Source of the DNA: a virus
Virus record (IMG/VR): IMGVR_UViG_3300042308_000597
Span: 1 to 56,295 of that record
DNA length: 56,295 nucleotides
Reading direction: 5' to 3' (one strand)
Made by a program: the position numbers and the translations under genes. Shown here piece by piece: positions 17,313 through 28,087 of this stretch (its first letter is position 1; every line of letters begins with the position of its first letter). Under the pieces are notes generated by a model. That model was not told the DNA's origin and made no database searches. It saw nothing but the letters and a program-made list of their open reading frames with translations.

Positions 17313-20300
17313 TTATGCATTTCTAACGTCAGCCATTGATAGACTGCCAACTAAACTTGCACCTGCATCATATGTAAAGAACGACCATATGTCAATAGCA
17401 CCTGCAGTAACAGTACTTGGAGGTATAATATTCCCAGTCCATTTTGGATTAAGAGCTGATCCAAATTTCCAAACAATTGATGTTGTTGCGGATAATGCAG
17501 AAACATGCGACAACACTACATTATATGAAAATACAGTATTTGATATTGCTTTACTGCTTAAATTAGTAAATGTAATAGTAGCTCCTGTAATGCCTGTTGG
17601 TAACGGAATTAAAATAGTAGTTGAGTTCACTGTTGCAAAGTCTATAGTTAATGTAATTGCACCACTACCTGTAATAGAAGGAGTGTATGTTGGTTCAAGT
17701 AACGTCGATTTCCAAGTTCCATCACCTGCTAAGTATGTAGTTGAATCTTTAGTGCCGGTGGCAGAAATTGACGCAACTGGAATAGTATTAGTTGATATAC
17801 CGGCGCCGCTACCATTAAATGATCCAGAAATATTTACATTTCCAGCATCGGATATTGCAAAAATTACTGCGTTATATGCATTGTTAATTACTTCAAGTCC
17901 GCCTGCTATATTAGTGCGAATATATTTGTTAGTATTAGTAGCACCGGCATTAGTATTAGTTAGAGTAAAGAACCCAGCATATCCAGCGCCGCCGTATGCA
18001 TTTGACGATGCAATGTTTACTTGAGAACTACCTGTACCTCCTGCAATATTAATAGATTGTCCCGAAGCACATAACGATAATATGCCAGTACTTAAATTCC
18101 ACGACAGTGGTCTATATGTATTCCAAGATGCAGCTTTAGCTAATGCCTGTGTAGTTTGAACATTTGAACTTAATAAGTAAACGTTTCCGCCATCATTTCT
18201 AAACCCAGCATTATACCAAGATGTGCTTGAACCGTATACTGCATCGTATTGTCCAATTGCTCCTGTTCCAACAGCTTGTGCGTAATCTAATGTTAACGTT
18301 CCAGTTACTGTTGGTGATGACGATAATCCAGTAGCAGTACCAGTAATATTAATACCCCAATTTCCGCTTGCACCAGTACCAGTTAATGTTGGAGAATACG
18401 TATTATAGTTTGCACTTGTTAATATCTTATCCCATGTTGACCAACCATTAGTTCCTACTGCTGAATCACGTAATGATCTTATATAGTTGTCAGCAGTTGC
18501 ACCAGTTGTCCCAGACCACCCTAATAATAATTGAGATGCGCCTGTGCCGTACATTGTCATTACGTTACCGTAACTTGTAGGATATCCATTATTATAAACT
18601 TGCGCGTGACTTAATCCTGGAGCTAATCCTGTTCCAGTTGTATTATTTGCCACTGCACCTTGACTTGCAAGTGCTCCGTCAATACTTGTTATGCCTGTTA
18701 ACGTTAATGCACCTGACGCTCTATTAATATTAATTGCAGTAGTACCAATATACATTGTTTGATTAGTTAGTGCATATGAATTTGTATCAGCACTTAACGC
18801 ACCACTTGCGCCTAATTTTACAAAACCAGAAGTGCCAACATTTGGTAAATTTACTGATCCATTTAACGTAGTAGCAGTACCAGCTACACCAATAGCTAAC
18901 GTAGTAGCTGCTCCTGCAAAGTTTATAGTAGTTGCAGTAGTATTAATTAAGTTAAATGATGCAGACGATGATACTAATGATGTTGCTGCAGTTAACCCAA
19001 TATTACTTACCCATGTATTTGATGCAGATGCCCATTGGAATGTTTTATCAGCAGCTGCTTTTAATGTAATACCGCCGCCGTCTGCAGTTACATCAGTTGG
19101 TGTAGTAACTGATCCTAATTCAAGGTTCTTGTCGTCAACGGTTACTGTAGTTGAATTTACAGTAGTAATTGTTCCGTTTACAGTTAATGCACCTGATACC
19201 GTTAGATCATTGTTAATTGTAGTAGTGCCAGTCGTTGCTCCTATACTTAATACAGTAGCCGCTTTAGCAAAATTTACAGTCGTTGCATTAGCGTTAATTA
19301 AATCAAAACTAGTTGAAGTAGTAGTTAACGAAGTAATGATGTTTGGGCTAGTACCAAATACTAATAATCCAGATCCGGTTTCATCTGATATAACAGTTGC
19401 TAATTGAGCAGATGTAGTAGATGCTGATGTAAATTGACTCAGCCCGCTAGATGCATAAACTACTGTGCCACCTGTGCCAAATGCTACAGATGATGCATCC
19501 GTTCCATTAAAAGTTAATGTATTGTTAACTGTAAGAGTTTTTGTATCACCTATTACAATAGATGCATTATTAGTAGTACCAATTGTGCTAATTGCTACTT
19601 TATTGATAGATGTTGCAGTTGCTACGCCTAATATTGGAGTTACTAATGTTGGACTTGTATCAACTACAAATTTAGAACCAGTACCAGTTTGGCTTGCAAT
19701 AACTGTGGCATTACCAGTTGACGTAATAACACCAGTTAAATTTGCATTAGTTGTAACAGTGGCTGCATTTCCGTCAATACTAACACCGGTTAATGTTTGT
19801 GCTAACGACGCCCTATTAATTGCAATTGACGTTGTACCAATATAATGTATTTGATTATTAAGTGCAACTGTTCCAGTAGTGGCTGGTAATGTAATAGTAG
19901 TAGAGTCAGTACCGGCTAATGTTATTGTATTGTTAACTGCAAATGTTTTGGTATTTGCAATACTTAAAGTACCAGTTGACGATGAAATTGTTAACCCGTT
20001 AATTGAAGTAGCAGTTGCAACTCCTAGCGCAGGTGTAACTAATGTTGGACTTGTGTCCATAACAAATTTAGAACCAGTGCCAGTTTGGCTTGCAATAGCA
20101 GTAGCATTACCTGTCGATGTAATTGGTCCGGTTAAATTTGCGTTAGTTGCAACGGTTGCTGCAGTTAAATTAGCAACTGTAGTAGTTGACGTTACAGAAA
20201 ACGGTGCAGTACCAGTTGCAATAGTTGAAATTAATTGTGTTCCGGATATTGTTGATGCAACAATAAGTTTTTTTGCAATACCTACACCACCTGCAACAAT

Positions 20301-20402
20301 TAGTGCTGCATTTGATGTAGATGTTGCTTCAGTTTGTGATGTAAATGTTGCAATTTCGTTAACGGTTGCTCCGTGTTTAACGACAAAATCTGCTATAGCC
20401 AT
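17313..20402 (-). CDS. Tail-fibre-like protein with repeat shaft and pyocin-knob-like tip
   Basis: 1029 aa starting at ATG 20402 behind a strong AAGGAGAT ribosome site. The N-terminus (MAIADFVVKHGATVNEIATF) matches that of the 1152-aa paralogue (MAQADFTIKSGFTANDILQV), consistent with a common attachment domain. The shaft consists of Ser/Thr-rich units with the recurring cores VDTSPTLVTP, SFDLINANATTVNF and SIGATTGTTTINN. Around residues 600-680 the pattern Y.NVMTMYG....QLLLGW and W-S-T-W-D-K-I-L resembles the pyocin-knob domain found in many tail fibres. The last ~120 residues are shared in pattern with the end of the 1152-aa protein (WKFGSALNPKWTG / PKWQGG). Likely a host-recognition fibre. 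Confidence 0.9.
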   Translation of the reverse strand: MAIADFVVKHGATVNEIATFTSQTEATSTSNAALIVAGGVGIAKKLIVASTISGTQLISTIATGTAPFSVTSTTTVANLTAATVATNANLTGPITSTGNATAIASQTGTGSKFVMDTSPTLVTPALGVATATSINGLTISSSTGTLSIANTKTFAVNNTITLAGTDSTTITLPATTGTVALNNQIHYIGTTSIAINRASLAQTLTGVSIDGNAATVTTNANLTGVITSTGNATVIASQTGTGSKFVVDTSPTLVTPILGVATATSINKVAISTIGTTNNASIVIGDTKTLTVNNTLTFNGTDASSVAFGTGGTVVYASSGLSQFTSASTTSAQLATVISDETGSGLLVFGTSPNIITSLTTTSTSFDLINANATTVNFAKAATVLSIGATTGTTTINNDLTVSGALTVNGTITTVNSTTVTVDDKNLELGSVTTPTDVTADGGGITLKAAADKTFQWASASNTWVSNIGLTAATSLVSSSASFNLINTTATTINFAGAATTLAIGVAGTATTLNGSVNLPNVGTSGFVKLGASGALSADTNSYALTNQTMYIGTTAININRASGALTLTGITSIDGALASQGAVANNTTGTGLAPGLSHAQVYNNGYPTSYGNVMTMYGTGASQLLLGWSGTTGATADNYIRSLRDSAVGTNGWSTWDKILTSANYNTYSPTLTGTGASGNWGINITGTATGLSSSPTVTGTLTLDYAQAVGTGAIGQYDAVYGSSTSWYNAGFRNDGGNVYLLSSNVQTTQALAKAASWNTYRPLSWNLSTGILSLCASGQSINIAGGTGSSQVNIASSNAYGGAGYAGFFTLTNTNAGATNTNKYIRTNIAGGLEVINNAYNAVIFAISDAGNVNISGSFNGSGAGISTNTIPVASISATGTKDSTTYLAGDGTWKSTLLEPTYTPSITGSGAITLTIDFATVNSTTILIPLPTGITGATITFTNLSSKAISNTVFSYNVVLSHVSALSATTSIVWKFGSALNPKWTGNIIPPSTVTAGAIDIWSFFTYDAGASLVGSLSMADVRNA

Positions 20403-20451
20403 TAGATCTCCTTTTCCTGCTAATATGCAGTATTTAGTTTAAAAATTAGAG

Positions 20452-23400
20452 TTAATAATACCCGCTAATGTATGCACTGTACACTTGCCAAGCTGTTCCA
20501 GTTGAATTACTTGCAAATACATATGATGTATTTGCAGCCGGACTCCAAGCTGTTATTAATGCAGAACTTGAATATATTCCCGCAATATTAGTACTACTAA
20601 TAATGTTACTAGATCCTATAATCCATTCAATTACCGAGTTTCCACTTTGAACACTTGGATTAAATATTGTACATTCGTAAATTACTGTTGATGCGCCGAC
20701 TGTTCCTGAAGTAGATGCACTGCCTTCATATCTAATTCTTACATAAGAACTTGTTGAATAAGTGGCAACCCGTTGCCAACTTCTGTCACCTGAATTCATC
20801 ATGATTTTATCAATTGCTGGATTTGAAGCTGATAACCCAGAGTAGTTACTCGAACCACTTCCAAAAGTTATATAAGCGTTTGATCCTACATACACGGTAG
20901 TATATGCAGTTCCGTTAAAGTAAAAAGTAAACGGTAGGGTAAGACCAAAGTTAGCATCGTCTTGGCTACTATTTATTTGTGATGTCCATCCACTTGGAGG
21001 CCATGAACCGGCGCTTGATGCACCATACAATGGCGATCGATTTGAACTAACTAAGTTTAATGGAGTAGGTATAACTACACTAAACGGAGTTCCGTATCTT
21101 GTGCCAGTAGTTCCCCAGGTAATATAAGAATTACCAACAACCGCTGCACCAGCTGCACCGCCGGCACCACTGCCAGTATTTATACCACCGGAAGCTCCAG
21201 CAGAACCACCACCTGCACCGCCGTAACCGGAACCTGATCCTGCATTACCGTTAGCACCACCTGCACCGCCTGTTGTTGCACTTTGTGTTGACCCGGCACC
21301 GCCACCTCCACCAAGTGAGCTACCTCCACTTGCGCCCGAATATCCACCGCTACCACCTGCACCTGCAAGACTTGTACTACCAGCTGTGCCATTGCCCATC
21401 GGGCCGGTACCAGCTGCACCACCCCCGGCGCCACCACCTCCACCGCCTGATCTTGTGTCGGCTGTTGATCCGCCGTTGCCGCCTCCCCAGCCACCGCCAC
21501 CACATCCCCAATAACTGCTGCCACCGCCACCGCCACCGCCAATAATTCCATTATTGTTAAATGTAATTGCCGCGTTTACTGCTATTGCAGTGCCGCCTGC
21601 GCCGCCTGCGCCTCCCCATACACCGCCATCTCCTCCTCGTCCTGCAATATAAATTCCGGAGCTATTAGTAAAAGTAATAGAAGATCCAGATGGTAGTGTT
21701 GACAAATCAGCTGCAAATGTTAATGCTGCAACTGAAGTAGTTGAAGATCGAATATCTGCAGTATTAGTAATAGTTGTAGAAAGTATTGAATTTCCATCCC
21801 ATCCGTTTGTCATTAACCATGCTTTGTTAATAGTTACATTAGTACCACCTGCTAACGTCATAGTAAGCGGCGCAGAAGCTCCTATACGTAACACCCCTAA
21901 TCGTCCAGGTGCAGTAAAGTTTGATGTATATCGAGCAATACCTTTAGTAATACGAAGGTCGTCGATAAACCCTTGTAAGAATTCTCTACCTCCACTACCA
22001 ACACTGTCTGATGTTGCTAATGCAGGACGATCCGAATTGGCGCCGACTGATCCGGTGTACGAAACACTACCAACACTTGCACCGTTTTTATATGCAGTAA
22101 TTATGTTATCATTTCGTACTAGAGCAACATGCGTCCACACGTTATTAGTTATAGGACTACTGAATGTTATTTGAGAGCTTCCAATTAACACATTTTGATG
22201 ATGAATACGAACACCAGTACCTACTGAATTCCAATCGTTGTCACCATGATTTGTAAAGAATGTTGGGTTATAAGTTGACGCAGGACCTGCTTGCGGATAT
22301 ACCCAAAATTCAATAGTAAAATTGCTTATGTCGTAATTAAATGCAGAATTTGCAGTTGTTACATACAGATAATCGCCGGTACCGTCAAAGTACATCGATG
22401 ATGTGCCAGTTTTATAAGTAGTAGTGCTGTTAATAGCGTTACCGGCAGCAGTAATTGCTTTAGGTGTAGGACTTAGATCGGTAAACGTGTTTACCCCATT
22501 AGCACCATCGCCTACTAAAAGTAAACTTACATTGTTATAGTATATGTCCGGATAAGTTAACAATTTTGATGTAGGAGGTGTAAAGTTTGAAAGATACAAT
22601 GCTTGTTTAGTAATTCGAATATCGTCTAAATACGCGTTTAAATATCCGCCCCATGTTTGAGCGTGTCCAATATAAAACGTTCCAGTTGAATCTGAAACAG
22701 CAGCAAAGGATGTACCTGTTGCATCTAAAACTCCATTTTTATACCATTTTAATGTTGTACCAGATCTTACTAATGCCCAATGTTCCCATGTATTTTGTGT
22801 TGGTGTACTTCCCGTTGGAAAATTGTTTTCTAATGCAAGTCTTGCATTTATTTTAGATGGATAACCTCCATCAATATAAAGTACCCACCCGTTAGTAGAA
22901 TCATTTGCCTTTTGTCCAAGTATTCCTGCACTATACGCTTGACTTGTCCATGCAATTGGAGTGTACATCCAAAATTCAATAGTTAAATCACCTGAATCAA
23001 AGTTAAATAAAGCGTTATTTGGTGCGCTCACCCTGCTACTTGATCCGTTAACATACAACGACGAAGTACCGAACTTATAGGTAGCTGTGCTTAGTTGCGG
23101 TGCACCGCCTCCGTTAGATAAAGTTACGTTGTTTAATGAATGATCTAAAAAGATTGCTGAACCATTTGCACCGTCACAGTTCATTAATAAGCTTAATTTT
23201 GTTACATCATAAGTAGATGCTACTGTTATAAGTGATGAATTATATGCAATTCCAGATGTTTGCACGTTACCTGCTAAGTCAGTTTGTCGTACTTGAACTG
23301 AACCTATTGCGTATGAACCCGTAGCTAAAGAAAATGTAGTACCGGTACCAGTCGTCCATGAACTACCAGAATTAGTACTGAATTGCCAAGTTGCTCCAGA

Positions 23401-24609
23401 CTCTAATCCACTTACTGTAACTAATCCATTTGCATCTACACTTATCGATCCTCCAGTTGGGGCGGTAGTGTCTACTTTATACGATGGATTTGCTGCTACT
23501 GCAAGACTAGTTAGATCAGCACTATTACCTGCTATATCAATTATTGTTCCGCCATTTAATGATACTGCATTTGCATCAAAACTAATACCATCAGAGTCGT
23601 TATATCCTGCAGGTAATGATCCATATGAAAAATAAACGTTTAATCCAGATATACTTACATAATTTAGATATAAAATACTTCCACCGATATTTGCTGCCAA
23701 TCTCGGAGTTCCTGTTATAGTAACTGCTTTGTTAAACGACACTACAGCAATTAATGAATCAGTTTCATTCATATAATTATTTTGTATACCAGATGAAGAT
23801 GATATGCCAATGGCAGTAATTACAGGGGCAGTACTACTGGTACTAAAATCTAAAAATTCAAATGATTGAGGAACAAAGTTTGCAGTGTATCTTGCAACAC
23901 CTTTAGTAATACGAAATTCATCCATATATCCAGTAAATCGATACCCTCCGTTAATGTACGATCCGACTTCAAGATTAGAACCGCCATCATATATTGAACC
24001 AGAATATGTAAAACTTCCAGTACTTGATCCATTAACATATTGAGTAAACGTGCTGCCTGATCGAACAAATGCAACATGATACCATGTGTTTGGCGATACT
24101 GTATAAGTTGATGTACCTAAAGATGTACCTTGATATGTTCCGTTGGTACTGGTTGCAATACTCGAGCTTAAGCCACTACCGGTGCCGTCAAGCCCAATTG
24201 CCCAACAGCTTCTTGATCCGTAGCTCGAATCTAAATAGTTTCCGCAAAATCCTTTCCATGCACCTTGCGTGCCATTAAGATATACCCAAAATTCAATTGT
24301 AAAATTGTTATTTAAACCAACTAATGTAGTTGCAGTACTTGGATTAGTTAAATTAGAAGTTCCTGGAAAATACATTGATCCAGTTCCAAATTTTAAGGTA
24401 GATGTATTAATACTGTTTAACGACGATATATTAGTCATTGTTAACTGATTATTACTTGTATCAGTAGCAACAGTAGACCCGCTTGTTCCATTAAAATGTA
24501 ACATAATAGTAACATTATCCCAATACGGATCACCTATAGACGAACCCTTTTTATTAGTTAACCCATATGCACGTCCTGCTGCAGTTCCAAAAGATATTAA
24601 TGATGGCAT
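20452..24609 (-). CDS. Large adhesin with three LamG-like domains, Ig-like domain and glycine-rich segment
   Basis: 1385 aa. Start chosen at ATG 24609 (MPSLISFGTAAGRAYGL), which has TAGGAAA 8-14 bases upstream; the TTG at 24627 would consume that ribosome site. Three LamG/concanavalin-like jelly rolls carry FTIEFWVY, W.H.ALVRSG....YKNG and D-(E/D)-(F/I)-RITKG-x-ARY (DNA about 23.83-24.51, 22.56-23.20 and 21.88-22.54 kb). Between the first two lies an Ig-like region (TDLAGNVQTSG). After the third comes a segment of about 150 residues that is largely glycine (DNA about 21.13-21.65 kb), recalling the polyglycine motifs of T-even gp38 adhesins. The C-terminal domain ends NTSYVFASNSTGTAW. Probably a receptor- or glycan-binding protein. 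Confidence 0.9.
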   Translation of the reverse strand: MPSLISFGTAAGRAYGLTNKKGSSIGDPYWDNVTIMLHFNGTSGSTVATDTSNNQLTMTNISSLNSINTSTLKFGTGSMYFPGTSNLTNPSTATTLVGLNNNFTIEFWVYLNGTQGAWKGFCGNYLDSSYGSRSCWAIGLDGTGSGLSSSIATSTNGTYQGTSLGTSTYTVSPNTWYHVAFVRSGSTFTQYVNGSSTGSFTYSGSIYDGGSNLEVGSYINGGYRFTGYMDEFRITKGVARYTANFVPQSFEFLDFSTSSTAPVITAIGISSSSGIQNNYMNETDSLIAVVSFNKAVTITGTPRLAANIGGSILYLNYVSISGLNVYFSYGSLPAGYNDSDGISFDANAVSLNGGTIIDIAGNSADLTSLAVAANPSYKVDTTAPTGGSISVDANGLVTVSGLESGATWQFSTNSGSSWTTGTGTTFSLATGSYAIGSVQVRQTDLAGNVQTSGIAYNSSLITVASTYDVTKLSLLMNCDGANGSAIFLDHSLNNVTLSNGGGAPQLSTATYKFGTSSLYVNGSSSRVSAPNNALFNFDSGDLTIEFWMYTPIAWTSQAYSAGILGQKANDSTNGWVLYIDGGYPSKINARLALENNFPTGSTPTQNTWEHWALVRSGTTLKWYKNGVLDATGTSFAAVSDSTGTFYIGHAQTWGGYLNAYLDDIRITKQALYLSNFTPPTSKLLTYPDIYYNNVSLLLVGDGANGVNTFTDLSPTPKAITAAGNAINSTTTYKTGTSSMYFDGTGDYLYVTTANSAFNYDISNFTIEFWVYPQAGPASTYNPTFFTNHGDNDWNSVGTGVRIHHQNVLIGSSQITFSSPITNNVWTHVALVRNDNIITAYKNGASVGSVSYTGSVGANSDRPALATSDSVGSGGREFLQGFIDDLRITKGIARYTSNFTAPGRLGVLRIGASAPLTMTLAGGTNVTINKAWLMTNGWDGNSILSTTITNTADIRSSTTSVAALTFAADLSTLPSGSSITFTNSSGIYIAGRGGDGGVWGGAGGAGGTAIAVNAAITFNNNGIIGGGGGGGSSYWGCGGGGWGGGNGGSTADTRSGGGGGGAGGGAAGTGPMGNGTAGSTSLAGAGGSGGYSGASGGSSLGGGGGAGSTQSATTGGAGGANGNAGSGSGYGGAGGGSAGASGGINTGSGAGGAAGAAVVGNSYITWGTTGTRYGTPFSVVIPTPLNLVSSNRSPLYGASSAGSWPPSGWTSQINSSQDDANFGLTLPFTFYFNGTAYTTVYVGSNAYITFGSGSSNYSGLSASNPAIDKIMMNSGDRSWQRVATYSTSSYVRIRYEGSASTSGTVGASTVIYECTIFNPSVQSGNSVIEWIIGSSNIISSTNIAGIYSSSALITAWSPAANTSYVFASNSTGTAWQVYSAYISGYY

Positions 24610-24619
24610 GTTGTGTTTC

Positions 24620-27600
24620 CTATGCAAATTTAGTTATTGATGCTAACACAGTAAATGTTGAAGCTGCAGTTTTAATTACAGTGTACGAATATACATCAAG
24701 AGCGTTAGTATTACCGGAAGTTGGCGCTGATCCACCTTGCCATTTTGGAGTTACTGCTGTTCCGTCTATTTGAACTGCGGTATTATAATATGCAGTAGCT
24801 CCTTGAGTTACTAAAAATGCAACAGTGATTGATTGCCCAATCCCTAACGCGGTGTTTAGTGTAGTACCTGCTGAATGTGTTATGTTTATAGCCCAGTTTG
24901 ATGATGCTGCAGTTGTATAATATAGAACTGCCTGTGACGACGTGTAGTAAGTAACTGAAGTTGCTGCAGCAGTTGCAATTACAGTTGTTACCTCTGCCAT
25001 ATTTGTAAGAATAGCAGCCAACGTTGACGAAGAACCTGCTAATGTTAATGCACCAAATATTTTAGCCGAAGTTGTAGTACTGTTACCAATTACAGTAGAA
25101 TTACTTCCTAAACCAATAGCAGATGATCCAATTACAATTTCATTTGTGTTAGCTGTTCCAGATCCTATGGCATAATAACCAACATATACATTGTTTGATC
25201 CGGTAGCATTTGCATTTGAACTACCTGCATACCCTGCTGCATGCCCAATTGCAGTATTGCTACTACCGGTTGTATTTAATGCTAACGATTGTGTCCCAAT
25301 TGCAATATTAGTGCCGCTAGTAGTTGTGCTAAGTAATGTTTGATAGCCAATTGCAATATTGCTGCTTCCAGTAGCTGATAATGTTGCTGCGGTTACAGTA
25401 AATCCGGTACCGGCGCCCATACTTGCATACGTCATAACAGTAGTTGCGTCAGTAAATCCAGTTCCATACGTTACTAACGTTACGCTTGTAACTACTCCGC
25501 TAGCATTGGTAACAATAGTAGCAGTTGGATACGATCCTGCAACTGTACCTGATGAATACACTAATTGTGCTGCAGTAAATGTAGAATTAGCAGTATATCC
25601 AGATCCGGCAGTAAATGTAATAGTAGCAACTGATGTAGTTAGATTTATTAATGATTCTGAACCAAGCGCAACATTATAGTTACCTATTGAATTTTTTATT
25701 AATGCCGATGAACCAATTGCGGTATTTGAACTGCCAGTTGAATTAACATTTAATACGCCATACCCTATTGCAGTATTTTTTGTACCAGAAGTAGTATACG
25801 ATAACGGAGCATATCCTACACTAGTGTTTCTAACACCGGCTGCAGTAACGTTAGCTAATGTGCCAAATCCGACTCTTATATTTGTTGAATACGATCCAGA
25901 GCCAACCACACACGAGTTAAATGTTGCATCAAATATTGACGAAATTGCATTATTAATTGTAGTAGTACCAGTTGCTGCACCAATACTCAAGGTAGTAGCT
26001 GCTTTGGCAAAATTTACAGTAGTTGCAGTAGTATTAATTAAATCAAAAGACGTCGACGGAGTAGTTAACGATGTAGTAACAGCTGGACTGGTTGCAGGTA
26101 AATAATCTGTGTTAACAGTAGCGGCTGAAATTGCAGTTCCATTACCTTTTAATAATCCTGTTATAGAAGTAGAAATTGTAATTGCTGATGAAGAAGTTCC
26201 AGAAATAGAACCTGCAAACCCGTTAGCTGATGTAACTGACAATGATGATACTACTGCAATGTCTCCTGATCCTAAAAGTGAACTACTGTTTATAGTTTTA
26301 AGTGTTGGTCCAGGAGTACTAATTACACCTGACCCATTTATTGTAATACTAGAACCGTCTACTTTTACCCCACCTAATGTAGTTGTAGTAGCTGCTAGTA
26401 ATGAATATGCACTCGGAGTTCCAGTTATTTTTGAATAAGCTAAACTTGTAAGCCATGCTGGATCTGCATAACTTCCAGTTGTGTAAACTCCACTGGTAAC
26501 TGTAGCAGCATTACCGTCAATACTAACACCGGTTAGGGTTTGTGCTAATGATGCTCTCGATAGCGTAATAGCAGTTGTTCCAATATACTGTGTTGAATTA
26601 GCTAACACTGCACTTGGAATAGTTCCACTTAAATTTCCTGCAGTTAAACTTGTAAGATTTGAACCTGATACTATGCCGAATGATCCTGACCAAGTACCCG
26701 AAGTAATAGTACCAACTGATGCTAATGATGAGAGTGTTGTTACAGATGTATTAACTAATATTCCAGAAGTGGGTAATGTTACTGCAGTATTAGCAGTTGA
26801 TGTAATTGTAGTAGTAAATGCACCTGATGTTGCAAACGTTGCGCCGTCTGCAATAGTCAATGTTGCACTTGTAGTTGGGGCAGTTATTGCTACCTTATTA
26901 ACACCAGTAGTTGTTAGTTTTCCAATCCTTAAATTATCGTATGTAGCTCCTGTTAAGTCTACAGTAGTAGTCGGTTCTGCAGTAATATTACTAAAGAGTT
27001 TCCATTCTTTATCTGCAGCACTTCTTATAAATCCTACGTGAGCATCGTTAACAACACCGTTGTTGTAACGTCCTATCCACCCTAAATCTAATAAATCACC
27101 TATGTTGTTTGCACCAAAATAAACTAATGCATCGTTAACTTCAATGTTAGTTGAACTAAGTTTACTTGCAGTACCATTAAAATAAATGTCACCAGTTACT
27201 TGTAGGTTATTGTTAACTGTAGTAGTTCCAGTAGCTGCTCCAATACTTAATGCAGTTGCTGCTTTGGCAAAATTTACAGTAGTTGCAGTAGTATTGATTA
27301 AATCAAAACTAGTAGATCCGGTTGTAATTGATGTAGTAAATGCAGGACTTGTACTAAAAACTAAAACACCAGTTCCGGTTTCATCTGAAATTACAGTTGC
27401 TAATTCAGCTGATGTAGTTGCTAAAAATGCTGATAATTTATCTTTATCAGTATATGCAACTTGGCCACCTGCTCTAAATGCTAACGTTGAACTGTCAGTA
27501 CCTGAAAATGCTACCGAATTTGTAACAGTTAAAGTTTTACTATCAGTACCTGCAATCGTAATAGAATTACTTGCAGTTAACGTTTTGTTATTAGCAATAG

Positions 27601-28078
27601 TTAGTACAGAATTAGTAGCCGGAGCAGTAATTGTTACTTTATTAACCGTAGTTGCAGTTGCAACTCCTATATCTGGAGTAATTAACGTTGGTGAATTATC
27701 AACAACAAATTTAGTACCAGTACCAGTTTGACTTGTGATAGAAGTTACATTTCCAGTTCCTGTAATTGGACCTGTCATATTTGCATTTGTTACTACCCAA
27801 TCTGATTTTAAGTTAGTAACAGGCGTGGTAGAAGTTACAACAAATGGTGCAGTTCCTTGTGCAATAGTTGATGTTAATTGAGTTGTTGAAACGGTTGATG
27901 TAAAAGTACCGGTAGTGGTATTAATACCACTACCTACATATAATTTTTTACCAATACCCATACCACCTACAACAATTGCCGCACCAGTTATAGATGATGT
28001 TGAATCAGTTTCTGAATTAACTTGCAAAATGTCGTTAGCGGTAAATCCGCTTTTTATGGTAAAATCAGCTTGAGCCAT
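24620..28078 (-). CDS. Fibre-like protein with shared shaft modules and YadA-like head repeats
   Basis: 1152 aa starting at ATG 28078 (AAGGAAAATAA upstream). The N-terminus matches that of the 1029-aa fibre. The shaft repeats the same cores as its neighbours (SFDLINTTATTVNFAKAAT twice, SIGAATGTTT). Residues about 690-1010 contain NTAIGYGVLN, SNIAIGYQTL and NNVYVGYYAIGSG.TNEIVIGS, the degenerate 'N.aiG..al' pattern of trimeric adhesin head repeats. The C-terminus carries PKWQGGSAPTSGNTNALDVYSY. It is likely a trimeric fibre or part of one. It sits 9 bases downstream of the 3165-aa gene and 10 bases upstream of the LamG protein start, so all are co-transcribed. Confidence 0.9.
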   Translation of the reverse strand: MAQADFTIKSGFTANDILQVNSETDSTSSITGAAIVVGGMGIGKKLYVGSGINTTTGTFTSTVSTTQLTSTIAQGTAPFVVTSTTPVTNLKSDWVVTNANMTGPITGTGNVTSITSQTGTGTKFVVDNSPTLITPDIGVATATTVNKVTITAPATNSVLTIANNKTLTASNSITIAGTDSKTLTVTNSVAFSGTDSSTLAFRAGGQVAYTDKDKLSAFLATTSAELATVISDETGTGVLVFSTSPAFTTSITTGSTSFDLINTTATTVNFAKAATALSIGAATGTTTVNNNLQVTGDIYFNGTASKLSSTNIEVNDALVYFGANNIGDLLDLGWIGRYNNGVVNDAHVGFIRSAADKEWKLFSNITAEPTTTVDLTGATYDNLRIGKLTTTGVNKVAITAPTTSATLTIADGATFATSGAFTTTITSTANTAVTLPTSGILVNTSVTTLSSLASVGTITSGTWSGSFGIVSGSNLTSLTAGNLSGTIPSAVLANSTQYIGTTAITLSRASLAQTLTGVSIDGNAATVTSGVYTTGSYADPAWLTSLAYSKITGTPSAYSLLAATTTTLGGVKVDGSSITINGSGVISTPGPTLKTINSSSLLGSGDIAVVSSLSVTSANGFAGSISGTSSSAITISTSITGLLKGNGTAISAATVNTDYLPATSPAVTTSLTTPSTSFDLINTTATTVNFAKAATTLSIGAATGTTTINNAISSIFDATFNSCVVGSGSYSTNIRVGFGTLANVTAAGVRNTSVGYAPLSYTTSGTKNTAIGYGVLNVNSTGSSNTAIGSSALIKNSIGNYNVALGSESLINLTTSVATITFTAGSGYTANSTFTAAQLVYSSGTVAGSYPTATIVTNASGVVTSVTLVTYGTGFTDATTVMTYASMGAGTGFTVTAATLSATGSSNIAIGYQTLLSTTTSGTNIAIGTQSLALNTTGSSNTAIGHAAGYAGSSNANATGSNNVYVGYYAIGSGTANTNEIVIGSSAIGLGSNSTVIGNSTTTSAKIFGALTLAGSSSTLAAILTNMAEVTTVIATAAATSVTYYTSSQAVLYYTTAASSNWAINITHSAGTTLNTALGIGQSITVAFLVTQGATAYYNTAVQIDGTAVTPKWQGGSAPTSGNTNALDVYSYTVIKTAASTFTVLASITKFA

Positions 28079-28087
28079 TTATTTTCC

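Noticed and set aside
17257-20442. Long plus-strand ORFs opposite the fibre genes (for example 17257-18024, 18832-19407, 19879-20442)
   Set aside because: They mirror Val/Thr/Ala-rich repeats whose preferred codons rarely give stops on the opposite strand; they have no ribosome sites and no family-like sequence.
24610-24627. TTG start at 24627 for the LamG protein
   Set aside because: The added codons contain the TAGGAAA ribosome site for ATG 24609.
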